Assembly (NCBI GenBank): GCA_934589065.1
Contig: CAKTNN010000007.1
Location: 1-64,000 of the forward strand
Direction: 5' to 3'
Source: an uncultured Oscillospiraceae bacterium
GTDB taxonomy: Bacteria > Bacillota > Clostridia > Oscillospirales > Oscillospiraceae
DNA: 64,000 bases
Position 1 is the first letter of the stretch; each line of letters starts with the position of its first letter. Below are positions 8,578-17,442 of the stretch, piece after piece. The position numbers and the translations under genes are program-made. Below the pieces are notes generated by a model. It saw only the letters and a program-made list of their open reading frames with translations. It was not told the origin of the DNA and did not search any database.

Positions 8578-9537
8578 TTAAAATAGAAGCCGGCAGACCG
8601 CGCAGACGGCGAGCATCAGCATCGCCGTGGCATACATCAGCTTGCAGCTTAACGGGATATCCTCCGGCGAGATGGGACGCAGGGCGTCCCCAATGTATTT
8701 TTTCTTGTGGAGGACGCCATGATAGTATGCGTCTCCTGCCAGGCGCAGGCCCAGAAGACCGGCGCACACCGATTCCGTCTGAGCGGAATTGGGGCTGGCG
8801 TGGTTGTAGCGGTCACGCTTGAAGATTTTCCAGCCGTTGGAAAAATCCAGCCCCAGCAGCCCCCCTGCCAGCAGCATGGCAATGCCGCTGATCCGGGCAG
8901 GGAGAAAATTGAACACGTCATCCATTTTCGCCGGGACACAGCCGATGTTCTTATAGGGCATTTCCACATAGCCCAGCATGGAATCCATGGTATTCACCGC
9001 CTTATAGGCAAAGGCCAGAGGGCCGCCCCCCAGGGCAAAGAAGAGCATGGGGGCAATCACCCCATCGGAGCAATTCTCCGCCACGGTTTCCACTGCCGCC
9101 CGGGTGACGGCATCGCCGTCCAACTCCTGGGTGTCCCGCCCCACGATCATGGAAACGGCCCGGCGGGCATCCTGGATGGTGCCATTTTTCAGGGCGGTGT
9201 ATACCTTCATACTCTCGGTTTTCAGGCTCTTGGCTGCCAGAATCTGCCAGCAGAAAATGCTCTGGCAGGCAAGGCGCAGCCAGGGGCTCACCAGGCCAGC
9301 GCAATAGAGGATTCCAAAGGGCACCAGGAAGCTGACTGTAACCGTCAAAATCCAAAGGATTGCCCCCGCCGTAAGCTCTCCCCCCTTGTTTTTGGGCAAA
9401 AGCCTTCTCAAAAGCTTTTCCAAAAAGGATATGAGCTTGCCGATGGCAATCACCGGGTGGGGAAAGCCCTGGGGGTCACCCAGGATGCAGTCCAGCAGAA
9501 AGCCCAAAAGGAGGGCATAGAATATCTCGTTTTTCAT
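8578..9537 (-). CDS. cbiB: adenosylcobinamide-phosphate synthase
   Basis: An integral membrane enzyme of 319 residues that joins cobyric acid to aminopropanol phosphate (or ethanolamine phosphate). It has the family signature LDCILGDP at the N-terminus, GRDTQELD and AAVETVAENCSDGVIAP in the centre, and several hydrophobic segments. It overlaps the end of the upstream CbiJ-E-T fusion gene: the fusion stop lies 4 bases inside its start (ATGA type), indicating coupled translation. Confidence 0.95.
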   Translation of the reverse strand: MKNEIFYALLLGFLLDCILGDPQGFPHPVIAIGKLISFLEKLLRRLLPKNKGGELTAGAILWILTVTVSFLVPFGILYCAGLVSPWLRLACQSIFCWQILAAKSLKTESMKVYTALKNGTIQDARRAVSMIVGRDTQELDGDAVTRAAVETVAENCSDGVIAPMLFFALGGGPLAFAYKAVNTMDSMLGYVEMPYKNIGCVPAKMDDVFNFLPARISGIAMLLAGGLLGLDFSNGWKIFKRDRYNHASPNSAQTESVCAGLLGLRLAGDAYYHGVLHKKKYIGDALRPISPEDIPLSCKLMYATAMLMLAVCAVCRLLF

Positions 9538-11537
9538 GGTTCCGTTCCTTTATATTCCCCGGAATCTTCCTTTTTCCCGGGGAAGGTGAAGAGGTAAATG
9601 GGATTCTGCCCCTGCATCAGGGTATAGCTTCCCAGGGCGCGGGTCTGGGCTGCCGTCAGGCAGATTCCTTCCCCGCCGTAGCGCTTGGTGCACCTTGCCA
9701 GCTCTCCAACGGTTTCCAGGGCCACCGCCGTGGCAACGATCCGGGCCTGGGGATTTTTTTGCCACACCAGGTTCAGAAGCTCCTCCATTTTCCCGCTGCT
9801 GCCGCCGATAAACACATGGGTCGGGGCAGGCAAATCGGCACAGCTGTCCGGTGCAAGCCCCGCCACCGCCGTCAGGTTGGCAGCATGGAGCCGTGCCGCA
9901 TTCTCCTGCAAAAGCGCCAGGGCTTCCGGCTTTTTCTCAACGGCATACACATGGCCCAGATCCGCCTGCATCGCCATCTCAATGGCAACGCTTCCCGTTC
10001 CGGCGCCGATATCCCAGCACAGGGAATCCCGGCGCAGCTCCAAATGGGACAGGGCCGAAGCCCGCACCTCCCGCTTGGTCATGGGTATGGGGCTGCCGCC
10101 GACATGGCTCCCCCGCTGGAAAGTCTCATCCGGAAGGCCATGGGTCACAACGCCCGCGCCACCCCCTTCAATCAGGGCAACGCTCAGGCTGTCAAAACAC
10201 TTATCCGCCAATTCTTCTGCAGAACCAACGGTAATTTTCTCCTGGGGATAGCAGAGCCGCTCTCCCACGCTGAGCTTCAAGCTGCCAAAGCCCGCCTGAT
10301 TCAGCTCCTTCGCCAGCTTGCCCATGCCGTTTTCGCCCCCTACCAGGACGAACACCCGCTTGTTTTTCCCAACGGCTGCAAGGATATCGTTATCCCTGCC
10401 GTGCAGGCTCACGGTTACCACGTCCTCATAAGAGGTTCCCAGCTTGGCGCACAGGCAGACCAGGCTGCTGAGTCCCGGTTCCAGGGTCACCTGGCAATCT
10501 TTTAGAAGCGGCAATAGCTTTTTCGTTCCGCTGTAAAAGCCGATATCCCCCGCCATCACCACCGCAAAGCGGCGGCATTCGGGGTGCGCCTCAATGGCAG
10601 AAAGGATTTTCTCCGGTGCAATGGCCTCCTCCCGGATCTGACCGGGGGACGCCACACTATCCAGCATCCGCTTTGCCCCAATCAGGCAGTCCGCCTGGGC
10701 AATGGCATTGGCGGCAGCCAGAGTTCTGTGGCTCCGGTCCCCGGGGCCAATGCCCACCACCGTTACCTGGGGCCTGTTCTTGAGTCCCAGCTCCCGGCAC
10801 AGCACCGCCGCCGTCTGAGAAAAGCTGAGCCCCTGCACCGTATCCGGGCGGCCGATGACCAGCAGCGTTGCGCCGGTTTTCCGGGCCGCTGCTGCCTTTT
10901 CCCAGAAGCCGCCCTTTTGCCCGGTCTGCTTGGTCACCAGCACCTGGGCAGCGCAGGCCCGGAGCATGGCGATATTCAGTTCCTCCGAAAAAGGGCCCTG
11001 CATGGCGATGGTTCTTGCCGTGGGAAGCCCCGCCTCCCGGCACACCGTGAGGCTGCTCTCCACCGGCAGCACTCTGGCATAAAACCGCTCCCCGAACCCG
11101 GGGATATCCTTGTAGCAGCTCAGCTCCTTGCTGCCCACGGTGAGAAATACATTCCCCTCCGTGCGGCTGAGCCACTGCACCGCCTCCTGGGTGGAGGTGA
11201 CGAACACACATTTTTCCGGCAGCCCTCCATCCCGCAGCAGCCGCAAATAGGGCGTTGCGGTTTTTTGGCAGGCAGCGCGGATGTTATCCGTTACAATGGG
11301 CGCATAAGGATGGGTGGCATCCACCACGTAGGAAAAGCCCTCGCTTCTGAAAAGGGCCTCCATCTGCTCCTCGTCCAGCCGCCGGGCAGACACGGTAACG
11401 CCGGGAATCTCTTCCAATAGCTCCCCGCCGTACTCCGTAGCGGCGCAGGCGGTAACCTGCACCTGCTCCTGCTGGGATAGCCAGCTCACCAGTTCCCGGC
11501 CCTCGGAAGTTCCGGCAAACACGCAAAGCTTATACAT
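9534..11537 (-). CDS. cbiJ-cbiET: fused cobalt-precorrin-6A reductase / precorrin-6B methylase (CbiJ-CbiE-CbiT)
   Basis: A 667-residue three-domain protein. Residues about 1-250 are CbiJ/CobK, reducing cobalt-precorrin-6A (start MYKLCVFAGTSEGREL, then VVDATHPYA). Residues about 255-455 are CbiE, a tetrapyrrole methylase (VTVVGIGPGDRSHRT, then MAGDIGFYSG). Residues about 465-660 are CbiT, a Rossmann SAM methylase (MTKREVRA, WDIGAGTGSVAIEMA, FIGGSSG), which together methylate C-5/C-15 and decarboxylate. CbiE-CbiT fusion is known as CobL; adding CbiJ in front makes three consecutive steps one polypeptide. The frame is open 30 codons further, but homology begins at the ATG at 11537, which overlaps the cbiH stop by 8 bases. 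Confidence 0.93.
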   Translation of the reverse strand: MYKLCVFAGTSEGRELVSWLSQQEQVQVTACAATEYGGELLEEIPGVTVSARRLDEEQMEALFRSEGFSYVVDATHPYAPIVTDNIRAACQKTATPYLRLLRDGGLPEKCVFVTSTQEAVQWLSRTEGNVFLTVGSKELSCYKDIPGFGERFYARVLPVESSLTVCREAGLPTARTIAMQGPFSEELNIAMLRACAAQVLVTKQTGQKGGFWEKAAAARKTGATLLVIGRPDTVQGLSFSQTAAVLCRELGLKNRPQVTVVGIGPGDRSHRTLAAANAIAQADCLIGAKRMLDSVASPGQIREEAIAPEKILSAIEAHPECRRFAVVMAGDIGFYSGTKKLLPLLKDCQVTLEPGLSSLVCLCAKLGTSYEDVVTVSLHGRDNDILAAVGKNKRVFVLVGGENGMGKLAKELNQAGFGSLKLSVGERLCYPQEKITVGSAEELADKCFDSLSVALIEGGGAGVVTHGLPDETFQRGSHVGGSPIPMTKREVRASALSHLELRRDSLCWDIGAGTGSVAIEMAMQADLGHVYAVEKKPEALALLQENAARLHAANLTAVAGLAPDSCADLPAPTHVFIGGSSGKMEELLNLVWQKNPQARIVATAVALETVGELARCTKRYGGEGICLTAAQTRALGSYTLMQGQNPIYLFTFPGKKEDSGEYKGTEP

Positions 11538-12258
11538 CCCGGTATCCTCTGGGGGTGACCATATTTCCGGCAATGCACTTGGTCTGGGCGTTTCCAATGA
11601 ACACGGTGCAGAACATATCCGCATCAAAATCCCGGAGCTCCTTCAATGTCAGCAAGGTTCTGTGCTGCCCCTCTCTGCCGATGTTGCGCACCACGCCGCA
11701 GAGCCTGTCCTCCGGCAGGGTTTTCAGCAGAATATCGCAGGCCTTTCTCAGGTGGTCGGGCCGCCCGTGGCTCTTGGGGTTATAAATCACAATGGACAGG
11801 TCTGCCTTGGCGGCATAGTCCAGTCTTGTTTCGATTTTCTCCCAGGGAGTCAACCGGTCAGACAGGCTGATGACGGCAAAATCGTGGGTCAGGGGCGCGC
11901 CCAGCACCGCGCCGCCGGAGCAGGCGGCAGTCAGGCCGGGGATCACCTCCACTTCCACACCCGTTTCCTCTCCCAGAATTTCATAAATCAGGGAGGCCAT
12001 GCCGTAAATTCCGCTGTCGCCGGAGCAGACCATGGCAACGGTTTTGCCCTTCTGTGCCTCTTCAATTGCCATACGGCAGCGGTCTGCCTCCTGGGTCATG
12101 GGGGTAGAAAGCAGCTCCTTGCCGGGATAGCGATCCTTAACAAGGTCTACATACACAGGGTAACCCACAATCACCTGGCTTTCTGCCAGGGCCTTGTCCG
12201 CCCGGATGGTCATATTCTCATAGTTTCCTGGGCCAATGCCCACAATATACAGCTTCAA
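11530..12258 (-). CDS. cbiH: cobalt-precorrin-3B C17-methyltransferase
   Basis: A tetrapyrrole methylase of 242 residues that methylates C-17 and drives ring contraction. Motifs: LYIVGIGPGNYENMT at the N-terminus, MVCSGDSGIYGMASL, EVIPGLTAACSGGAVLGAPL. I place the start at the TTG at 12258, which overlaps the cbiG stop (TTGA) and has GGAGG 7 bases upstream. A TTG five codons earlier is possible but lies on top of that ribosome binding site. Confidence 0.93.
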   Translation of the reverse strand: MKLYIVGIGPGNYENMTIRADKALAESQVIVGYPVYVDLVKDRYPGKELLSTPMTQEADRCRMAIEEAQKGKTVAMVCSGDSGIYGMASLIYEILGEETGVEVEVIPGLTAACSGGAVLGAPLTHDFAVISLSDRLTPWEKIETRLDYAAKADLSIVIYNPKSHGRPDHLRKACDILLKTLPEDRLCGVVRNIGREGQHRTLLTLKELRDFDADMFCTVFIGNAQTKCIAGNMVTPRGYRDV

Positions 12259-13271
12259 AACGAAACCTCCCAATCTTTCCGGCTTACTGCCACGGTAACC
12301 CCCTGACAGGCCGTTTTTGCAACAATCAGTTTTCCTCCGGCCTTTACAGCCGCCCGCTCACACACATTGTCCACCCCGGTAACAGACCGCACAAAGGTAG
12401 ACTGGGTGAATTCCCCGGCAACCTGCCGCAGTTCCTCCGCCGAATAAAAGCGGATGGGGATATTGGCCTTTTCGCAGTAGGATCGCAGCCCCGGCTCTTC
12501 CGCCTTCAAATCGATGGAGGCCGCCCCGGCTACCCCTTCCAGCCTTAGGCCGTGGGCGGAAAATACCGAGTCCACAGCCTCTTTTATGGCTGCTTCCGGC
12601 GTACCCTTGCGGCAGCCCAGGCCCAGCGTCAGGAGTCTGGGCGTCAGCACCAGGGTGTTTTCAAAGGGTTTTGCTCCATCCAGCCCCACATAGATGCCCA
12701 GCGGGCCGGTATTTCCCGCCACCAAGCCTTTGGGCAGCGTCCCCGAAATGGGATACTGGCTGCATAGGGGGATGTCCCCTTCCAAAATGGCGGCAGATAC
12801 CGCCTTGCACAGCTCCATAGAGCCGATGTGCAGGTTTTGCCCCACCGCCCAGCTATCCACGGAGAATTTCTTTTCCACATCCGTTGCGGTTGTAACCACA
12901 CTCTGGGCCCCGATGGCCTTTGCCAGGGAAACGGTCAGGGCGTTTGCCCCGCCGATGTGCCCGGACAAAAGGGAAATGACAAAGGTTCCCCCCTCGTCCG
13001 CCACCAGCACCCCGGGGTCGGTTTTCTTATCCTTCACCCAGGGGGCAATGGCCCGCACCGCCATACCGGTGCTGCCGATAAACAAAATCTGGTCGGCCCA
13101 GGAAAAATACCCGCCCATGCAGGCGCTTAAAGGAGGCCGGTAGGCTTCAAAACCGGAAAAGCAAAACTTTTCCATGGTCACCATCCGGCATTCCTCCGGG
13201 CGCAAAGCCTCCCGGCACCGTTGGGCCAGGCAGCAGCCCTTCCGGGTGAAGGCGAAGATGGCAAGCTTCAT
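12255..13271 (-). CDS. cbiG: cobalt-precorrin-5A hydrolase
   Basis: Opens the delta-lactone of cobalt-precorrin-5A and releases acetaldehyde, the step specific to the anaerobic pathway. The 338-residue protein has the CbiG N-terminal and central regions (FIGSTGMAVRAIAPWVKDKK, VADEGGTFVISLLSGHIGGA) and a C-terminal CobE-like domain beginning LGLGCRKGTP. It overlaps cbiF by 4 bases and cbiH by 4 bases. Its presence is direct evidence of the cobalt-early route. Confidence 0.95.
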   Translation of the reverse strand: MKLAIFAFTRKGCCLAQRCREALRPEECRMVTMEKFCFSGFEAYRPPLSACMGGYFSWADQILFIGSTGMAVRAIAPWVKDKKTDPGVLVADEGGTFVISLLSGHIGGANALTVSLAKAIGAQSVVTTATDVEKKFSVDSWAVGQNLHIGSMELCKAVSAAILEGDIPLCSQYPISGTLPKGLVAGNTGPLGIYVGLDGAKPFENTLVLTPRLLTLGLGCRKGTPEAAIKEAVDSVFSAHGLRLEGVAGAASIDLKAEEPGLRSYCEKANIPIRFYSAEELRQVAGEFTQSTFVRSVTGVDNVCERAAVKAGGKLIVAKTACQGVTVAVSRKDWEVSF

Positions 13272-14026
13272 TTGGTAGCAGCCTCGTGGAAGGGGCGCTC
13301 ATAGCTGGGGTCATACAGGAAGGACTTGGCGTACTTTTCTCCCATGCAGTCCCCCACAATAATCAGGCTGGTGCGGGTCAGATCGTTTTCCGTAACGGTC
13401 TTGTGGAGGGTATCCACCGTGCAGTGGTAAATCCGCTCATCGGGCCAGCTGGCCTTAAACACAATGGCTACCGGGGTAGAGCCGGGATAGCCGCCCTCCA
13501 GGAGCTCCTTTTGCAGCTCCTCGGTAAGCCTTGTGCTGAGGTACAGGCACATGGTTGCCCGGTGGGCCGCCAAAGAGCGGATGCTCTCCTTCTCCGGCAC
13601 CAGGGTTCTGCCGGACTGCCGGGTGATAATCACGGTCTGGCTGACATCCGGCAGGGTAAACTCCTGCTTTAAGGAGGCGGCGGCCCCGCAGAAGGCACTG
13701 ACGCCGGGGGTTACGTCAAACTCGATGCCCCTGGGAATCAGCTCGTCAAACTGCTCCCGGACAGCGCCGTAAATGCTGCTGTCGCCGGTATGGAGACGGA
13801 CGGTGGTTTTGCCCTCAGCCTCCGCCTTTACGATTACGGCAGTGGTTTCCGCCAGAGTCATTTTTGCACTGTTATGAATTTCACAGCCGGGCTTGCAGTA
13901 GTTCAGCAGTTCCGGGTTCACCAGAGAACCGGCATAAATCACCACATCCGCTTCTCCCAGGAGTCTTGCCCCCCGGACGGTAATGAGATCCGCTGCTCCG
14001 CAGCCTGCGCCCACAAAATGTACCAT
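13268..14026 (-). CDS. cbiF: cobalt-precorrin-4 C11-methyltransferase
   Basis: A tetrapyrrole methylase of 252 residues. It begins VHFVGAGCGAADLITVRG and has the family blocks AGSLVNPELL, LHTGDSSIYGAVREQ and VTPGVSAFCGAAASL that identify CbiF/CobM among the corrin methylases. Product is cobalt-precorrin-5A, the substrate of the next gene product CbiG. It is separated from cbiD by 40 bases. Confidence 0.95.
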   Translation of the reverse strand: MVHFVGAGCGAADLITVRGARLLGEADVVIYAGSLVNPELLNYCKPGCEIHNSAKMTLAETTAVIVKAEAEGKTTVRLHTGDSSIYGAVREQFDELIPRGIEFDVTPGVSAFCGAAASLKQEFTLPDVSQTVIITRQSGRTLVPEKESIRSLAAHRATMCLYLSTRLTEELQKELLEGGYPGSTPVAIVFKASWPDERIYHCTVDTLHKTVTENDLTRTSLIIVGDCMGEKYAKSFLYDPSYERPFHEAATK

Positions 14027-14066
14027 TTTCTATTCCTCCGTTTTTCGTTTACTTGCTGATGTTCAT

Positions 14067-15206
14067 TTACGGCATTTGCGTTTCCGTCCCGGCAAAGGGG
14101 GCTAAAAATTCCCTTGCCTTCTCCGTCTCTCCCAAAAGGCCGTATACCTTGGAAAAGTACATACATTCCACTTTCATATTTTCCCCGGCCCGATACTGCA
14201 AATTCTTCTGGATTCTGCCCGTCAGGCGGTGCAGCACGCCCCCGCGTTTTTCCTCCGGCAGAAGCCGCAGCATTTCATCGCAGCTGACGCAGTCCAGCAT
14301 TCTTTGGATGATTTCCGGGGCTGCCCCCTCGCAGCCCGCCAGGGCGCAGAGAATCTCTCCCCGGCAATCGCCGTATTTCGAGTGGGTGTTCATCATGTTT
14401 CCCGCCAGCTTTACAAGCTTGCCGATATGGCCCACAAGAATTACCCTGGTAAATCCCAGGCTCTTGCACATATCCAGAGCGTCCCCAATAAAGTTGCTCA
14501 CCTGCACCGCTCTTTGGGGGTCCACCCCCAGGCCGTCCTTCAGATAGTCGCAGCCATAGTTGCCGGGGGTGAGCAGAACGGAATCCCACTGGGTGCGCTT
14601 TTGCCGCAGCTCCACGCCGATGGTATCCAGCAGCGCCCGCTCGCTCATGGGCTCTACAATGCCGGTGGTTCCCAAAATGGAGATGCCGCCCACAATACCC
14701 AGCCTGGGATTGAAGGTCTTTTTTGCCAGTTCTTCTCCCAGGGGCACGGAAATTTCCACCCGGAAGCCCCCGGAATAATCCAGGGTTTTTGCCACCTCTG
14801 TCAGGTTTTCCCGGATCATCTTTCTGGGCACGGAATTGATTGCCGCCTGTCCCGGCTTCTGGTCAAGGCCCGGCTTGGTCACCCGGCCCACGCCAAAGCC
14901 TCCGTCTATTTCCACCCCAGGGGTTTCCAGCAGGCTCACCTTGGCATAAATCAACGCTCCGGCGGTGATATCCGGGTCGTCTCCCCCGTCCTTTACAATG
15001 GCGCAGGAGACAAAATCCGTTCCTTTTTGGATATCCTGCACTTCCAGATTCAGATCGATTCCCTTCGGGGTATGCAGGGCAATGGTTTCCTTTCGGGCGC
15101 CCGTCAGCAGCATCCACCCCGCCGCCTTGGCTGCCGCAGCAGCACAGGAGCCGGTGGTGTAGCCCAGACGCAGGCGCTTGCCCTCTTTTACAACAAACTG
15201 CTCCAT
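14067..15206 (-). CDS. cbiD: cobalt-precorrin-5B C1-methyltransferase
   Basis: A 379-residue SAM-dependent enzyme methylating C-1, unrelated to the other corrin methylases. The N-terminal RLGYTTGSCAAAAAKAAG and later VTKPGLDQKPG and GTTGIVEPMS are characteristic. The open frame extends 35 codons into cbiC, but homology begins at the ATG at 15206, one base after the cbiC stop, so I chose that. No strong ribosome binding site precedes it, consistent with translational coupling to cbiC. Confidence 0.93.
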   Translation of the reverse strand: MEQFVVKEGKRLRLGYTTGSCAAAAAKAAGWMLLTGARKETIALHTPKGIDLNLEVQDIQKGTDFVSCAIVKDGGDDPDITAGALIYAKVSLLETPGVEIDGGFGVGRVTKPGLDQKPGQAAINSVPRKMIRENLTEVAKTLDYSGGFRVEISVPLGEELAKKTFNPRLGIVGGISILGTTGIVEPMSERALLDTIGVELRQKRTQWDSVLLTPGNYGCDYLKDGLGVDPQRAVQVSNFIGDALDMCKSLGFTRVILVGHIGKLVKLAGNMMNTHSKYGDCRGEILCALAGCEGAAPEIIQRMLDCVSCDEMLRLLPEEKRGGVLHRLTGRIQKNLQYRAGENMKVECMYFSKVYGLLGETEKAREFLAPFAGTETQMP

Positions 15207-15207
15207 A

Positions 15208-15834
15208 TCAGCGGGTGATCTGGTAGAGCATGGCGTTGCAGATTGCAGCGGCAACGTTGCTGCCGCCCTTTCTGCCCCGGGCAACGATGTAGGGAGCCTT
15301 GTCGGACGCAATAATCAGCTCCTTGCTCTCCACCACGTTTACAAACCCCACCGGCACGCCGATGATCAGTGCCGGGTTCAATTTCCCGGCATCCATCAGC
15401 TCTTTGATGCAGATCAGGGCCGTGGGGGCGTTGCCAATGGCAAAGATGCAGGGCTTGGGGAGCTCCGCCGCCCGCTCCATGGAGACAATGGCCCGGGTCA
15501 CTCCCCGCTGCTTTGCCTCGGCAGCAACGCTTTCATCGGACATAAAGCAGTGCACCTGCCCGCCCAATTTGCCCAAAATGGTTTTATTGATGCCGGCCTT
15601 CGCCATCTGGGTATCGGTGACAATATCGCAGCCGGAGCGCAGGGCCTCAATTCCCTTGGCAACCGCTCCCTGGGAGAAAACCAGATTCTTGGCATAGTCA
15701 AAATCCGCAGAGGTGTGAATCACCCGCTTTACCACCAGCTCGTTTTCCGGTGCAATGGGGGTATCCCCCAGAATTTCCGTAATGATTTCAAAGCTGCGCT
15801 TTTCAATATCCATGGGCTTTACAATTTCAAGCAT
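15208..15834 (-). CDS. cbiC: cobalt-precorrin-8 methylmutase
   Basis: Moves the methyl group from C-11 to C-12 to form cobyrinic acid. The 208-residue protein has the conserved RVIHTSADFDYA (catalytic His), SGCDIVTDTQMAKAGI and RGRKGGSNVAAAICNA motifs. It overlaps the cbiA stop by 8 bases and is followed one base later by cbiD. Confidence 0.95.
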   Translation of the reverse strand: MLEIVKPMDIEKRSFEIITEILGDTPIAPENELVVKRVIHTSADFDYAKNLVFSQGAVAKGIEALRSGCDIVTDTQMAKAGINKTILGKLGGQVHCFMSDESVAAEAKQRGVTRAIVSMERAAELPKPCIFAIGNAPTALICIKELMDAGKLNPALIIGVPVGFVNVVESKELIIASDKAPYIVARGRKGGSNVAAAICNAMLYQITR

Positions 15835-17182
15835 GGTTTTTCTCCTTTCGGCACGCGTTCAAAAAGTTTGCAGCCATCTCCGGCTGGGCATAGAAATGGA
15901 AATGGGGAAACCCCGCATAAAGGGTATCGCTGACGATTCCGCACTCCCAGCCCCGGCCGTCGGCCTTCTGGGCATGGAAGCCCTCCCCATTGCAGGTGGT
16001 ATCGTAATAGTGAAATTCGTGGGCCGGGATGTGCTCCCCCGCCCTGCACAAAAGATTGTCTTCCCTTGCCGTCAGGGTCACATAGCCGAACCGGCTGAGC
16101 TTTCCCGTGTTGCGGCCCTCTCCCGGGAGAAGCCCCACCATGGCCCTGCCGTCCAGCTCCTTCTGCAGATACAAAAAGCCGCCGCACTCCGCGATACAGG
16201 GAAGATTCTTTTCCAGAGCGGCGCGGATGCTTTTGCGCATGGATTCGTTCCGCTCCAACCGGTCTTCATACAGTTCCGGGTAGCCGCCTCCCAGATAAAG
16301 GCCCTGGATATTTTCCGGCAGGGAAGGGTCTTCCAGAGGCGAAAAGGGCACGATCTCTGCCCCCAGGTCTTTTAGCAAATCCAGGTTGTCCTGATAGTAA
16401 AAGCAGAAGGCCTTATCCATGGCAACCGCCACCCGGACGGGGCTCCCCTTTGGGGGAAGCTTCGGTTCTTCCCAAGTCAGCTTGGGCGCGCGGGATGCCA
16501 GGGAAAGGATGCCGTCAATATCCACGCTTTTTTCCATCTGCTCCGCCAGTCGCCTGAGCTTTTCCTGGAGATCATCCATCTCCTGGGCCGTAATCAGGCC
16601 CAAGTGGCGGCTTTCCAGGGTGATTTCCGGCATATTGGGCAGGTAGCCCAGGGGCTGGATTTCCCCGTGGAAGTGCTCTAAGATTGCCGTCTTCAGTTTC
16701 GGGTACAGCATGGGGGAAACCCGGTTCAGCACGACCCCCTTCACCCCGCTGTCGGGGTACAGGTTTGCAAAGCCGGAAATGACCGCCAAAACGGAGTGGG
16801 CCGCCCCCCGGGCATTGATTGCCAGAATGGTGGGGGTGCCGGTGGTCACCGCCACGCGGTAGGAGCTGGCCTTTGTGGTAAGCCCCACCCCATCATAGTA
16901 GCCCATAACCCCTTCGGTAACCGCGAGAGAAAAGCCCCGGCTGCCCATGGCCATGCGGTAGCGGAGCATATTTTCCTCCAAAAACTGCAAGTCCAGATTC
17001 CGGCAGGGGGTATGCAGCGCAGAGGCGTGAAACATGGGATCAATATAGTCCGGCCCGCACTTGAAAGAGCATACCTTCTCCCCCCGAAGGGAGAGCGCCG
17101 TCAGAAGTCCCGAAACCAATGTGGTCTTTCCGCAGCCGCTGTTGGTTCCGGCAATGAGGATGCGATTGAGTGTTTTTTCCAT
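15827..17182 (-). CDS. cbiA: cobyrinate a,c-diamide synthase
   Basis: Amidates carboxylates a and c of cobyrinic acid using glutamine and ATP. The 451-residue protein has the N-terminal ATPase motif AGTNSGCGKTT, the block FKCGPDYIDPMFH, and a C-terminal glutaminase domain with Cys in IAECGGFLYLQ. It is the first gene of the operon. The ATG is preceded by only a weak ribosome binding site. The long leader (riboswitch plus two terminators) indicates that the whole operon is repressed by its end product. Confidence 0.95.
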   Translation of the reverse strand: MEKTLNRILIAGTNSGCGKTTLVSGLLTALSLRGEKVCSFKCGPDYIDPMFHASALHTPCRNLDLQFLEENMLRYRMAMGSRGFSLAVTEGVMGYYDGVGLTTKASSYRVAVTTGTPTILAINARGAAHSVLAVISGFANLYPDSGVKGVVLNRVSPMLYPKLKTAILEHFHGEIQPLGYLPNMPEITLESRHLGLITAQEMDDLQEKLRRLAEQMEKSVDIDGILSLASRAPKLTWEEPKLPPKGSPVRVAVAMDKAFCFYYQDNLDLLKDLGAEIVPFSPLEDPSLPENIQGLYLGGGYPELYEDRLERNESMRKSIRAALEKNLPCIAECGGFLYLQKELDGRAMVGLLPGEGRNTGKLSRFGYVTLTAREDNLLCRAGEHIPAHEFHYYDTTCNGEGFHAQKADGRGWECGIVSDTLYAGFPHFHFYAQPEMAANFLNACRKEKNHA

Positions 17183-17234
17183 ACCATACCCACAAAAACC
17201 GCCGCAGCCAAAGTGACCGCCGCGGTTTTACTTT

Positions 17235-17264
17235 CAAAAAATGGGGGAAGAGACACCTTCCCCC
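17235..17264 (-). terminator. second leader terminator before cbiA
   Basis: In the minus-strand leader RNA an 8-bp stem GGGGGAAG/CTTCCCCC with a 6-nt loop is followed by A and six U. It lies about 50 bases before the cbiA ATG, downstream of the terminator at 17347-17377. Two tandem terminators after one riboswitch would tighten shut-off. GC-rich complementary blocks around 17200-17226 may fold as a further structure. Confidence 0.7.
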
Positions 17265-17346
17265 AGGGAATAAGACACGCAGACATTCCTTTTCGGAGGG
17301 CAATCTGTAGGGTGGATAAGGGGGAAACCACATAAACAGCACCGAA

Positions 17347-17377
17347 AAAGAAAATGCGGCAGCACGTATGCTGCCGC
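17347..17377 (-). terminator. riboswitch-proximal terminator
   Basis: On the minus strand a 9-bp GCGGCAGCA/TGCTGCCGC stem with a UACG-type tetraloop is followed by AUUUUCUUUUU, a textbook intrinsic terminator. It lies about 65 bases after the cobalamin riboswitch core and is the likely expression platform, although no antiterminator pairing was worked out. Confidence 0.8.
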
Positions 17378-17442
17378 AGCCGTATTTCTGCGTCAAAAGC
17401 CGCCGGACGCCCGTACTTGCAGGGTGCGGCAAAAGAACCATT

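Noticed and set aside
17101-17331. 76-codon frame in the cobalamin leader with a hydrophobic stretch
   Set aside because: GTG start with no ribosome binding site, passes through both a terminator hairpin and the start of cbiA in another frame; no family match recognised.
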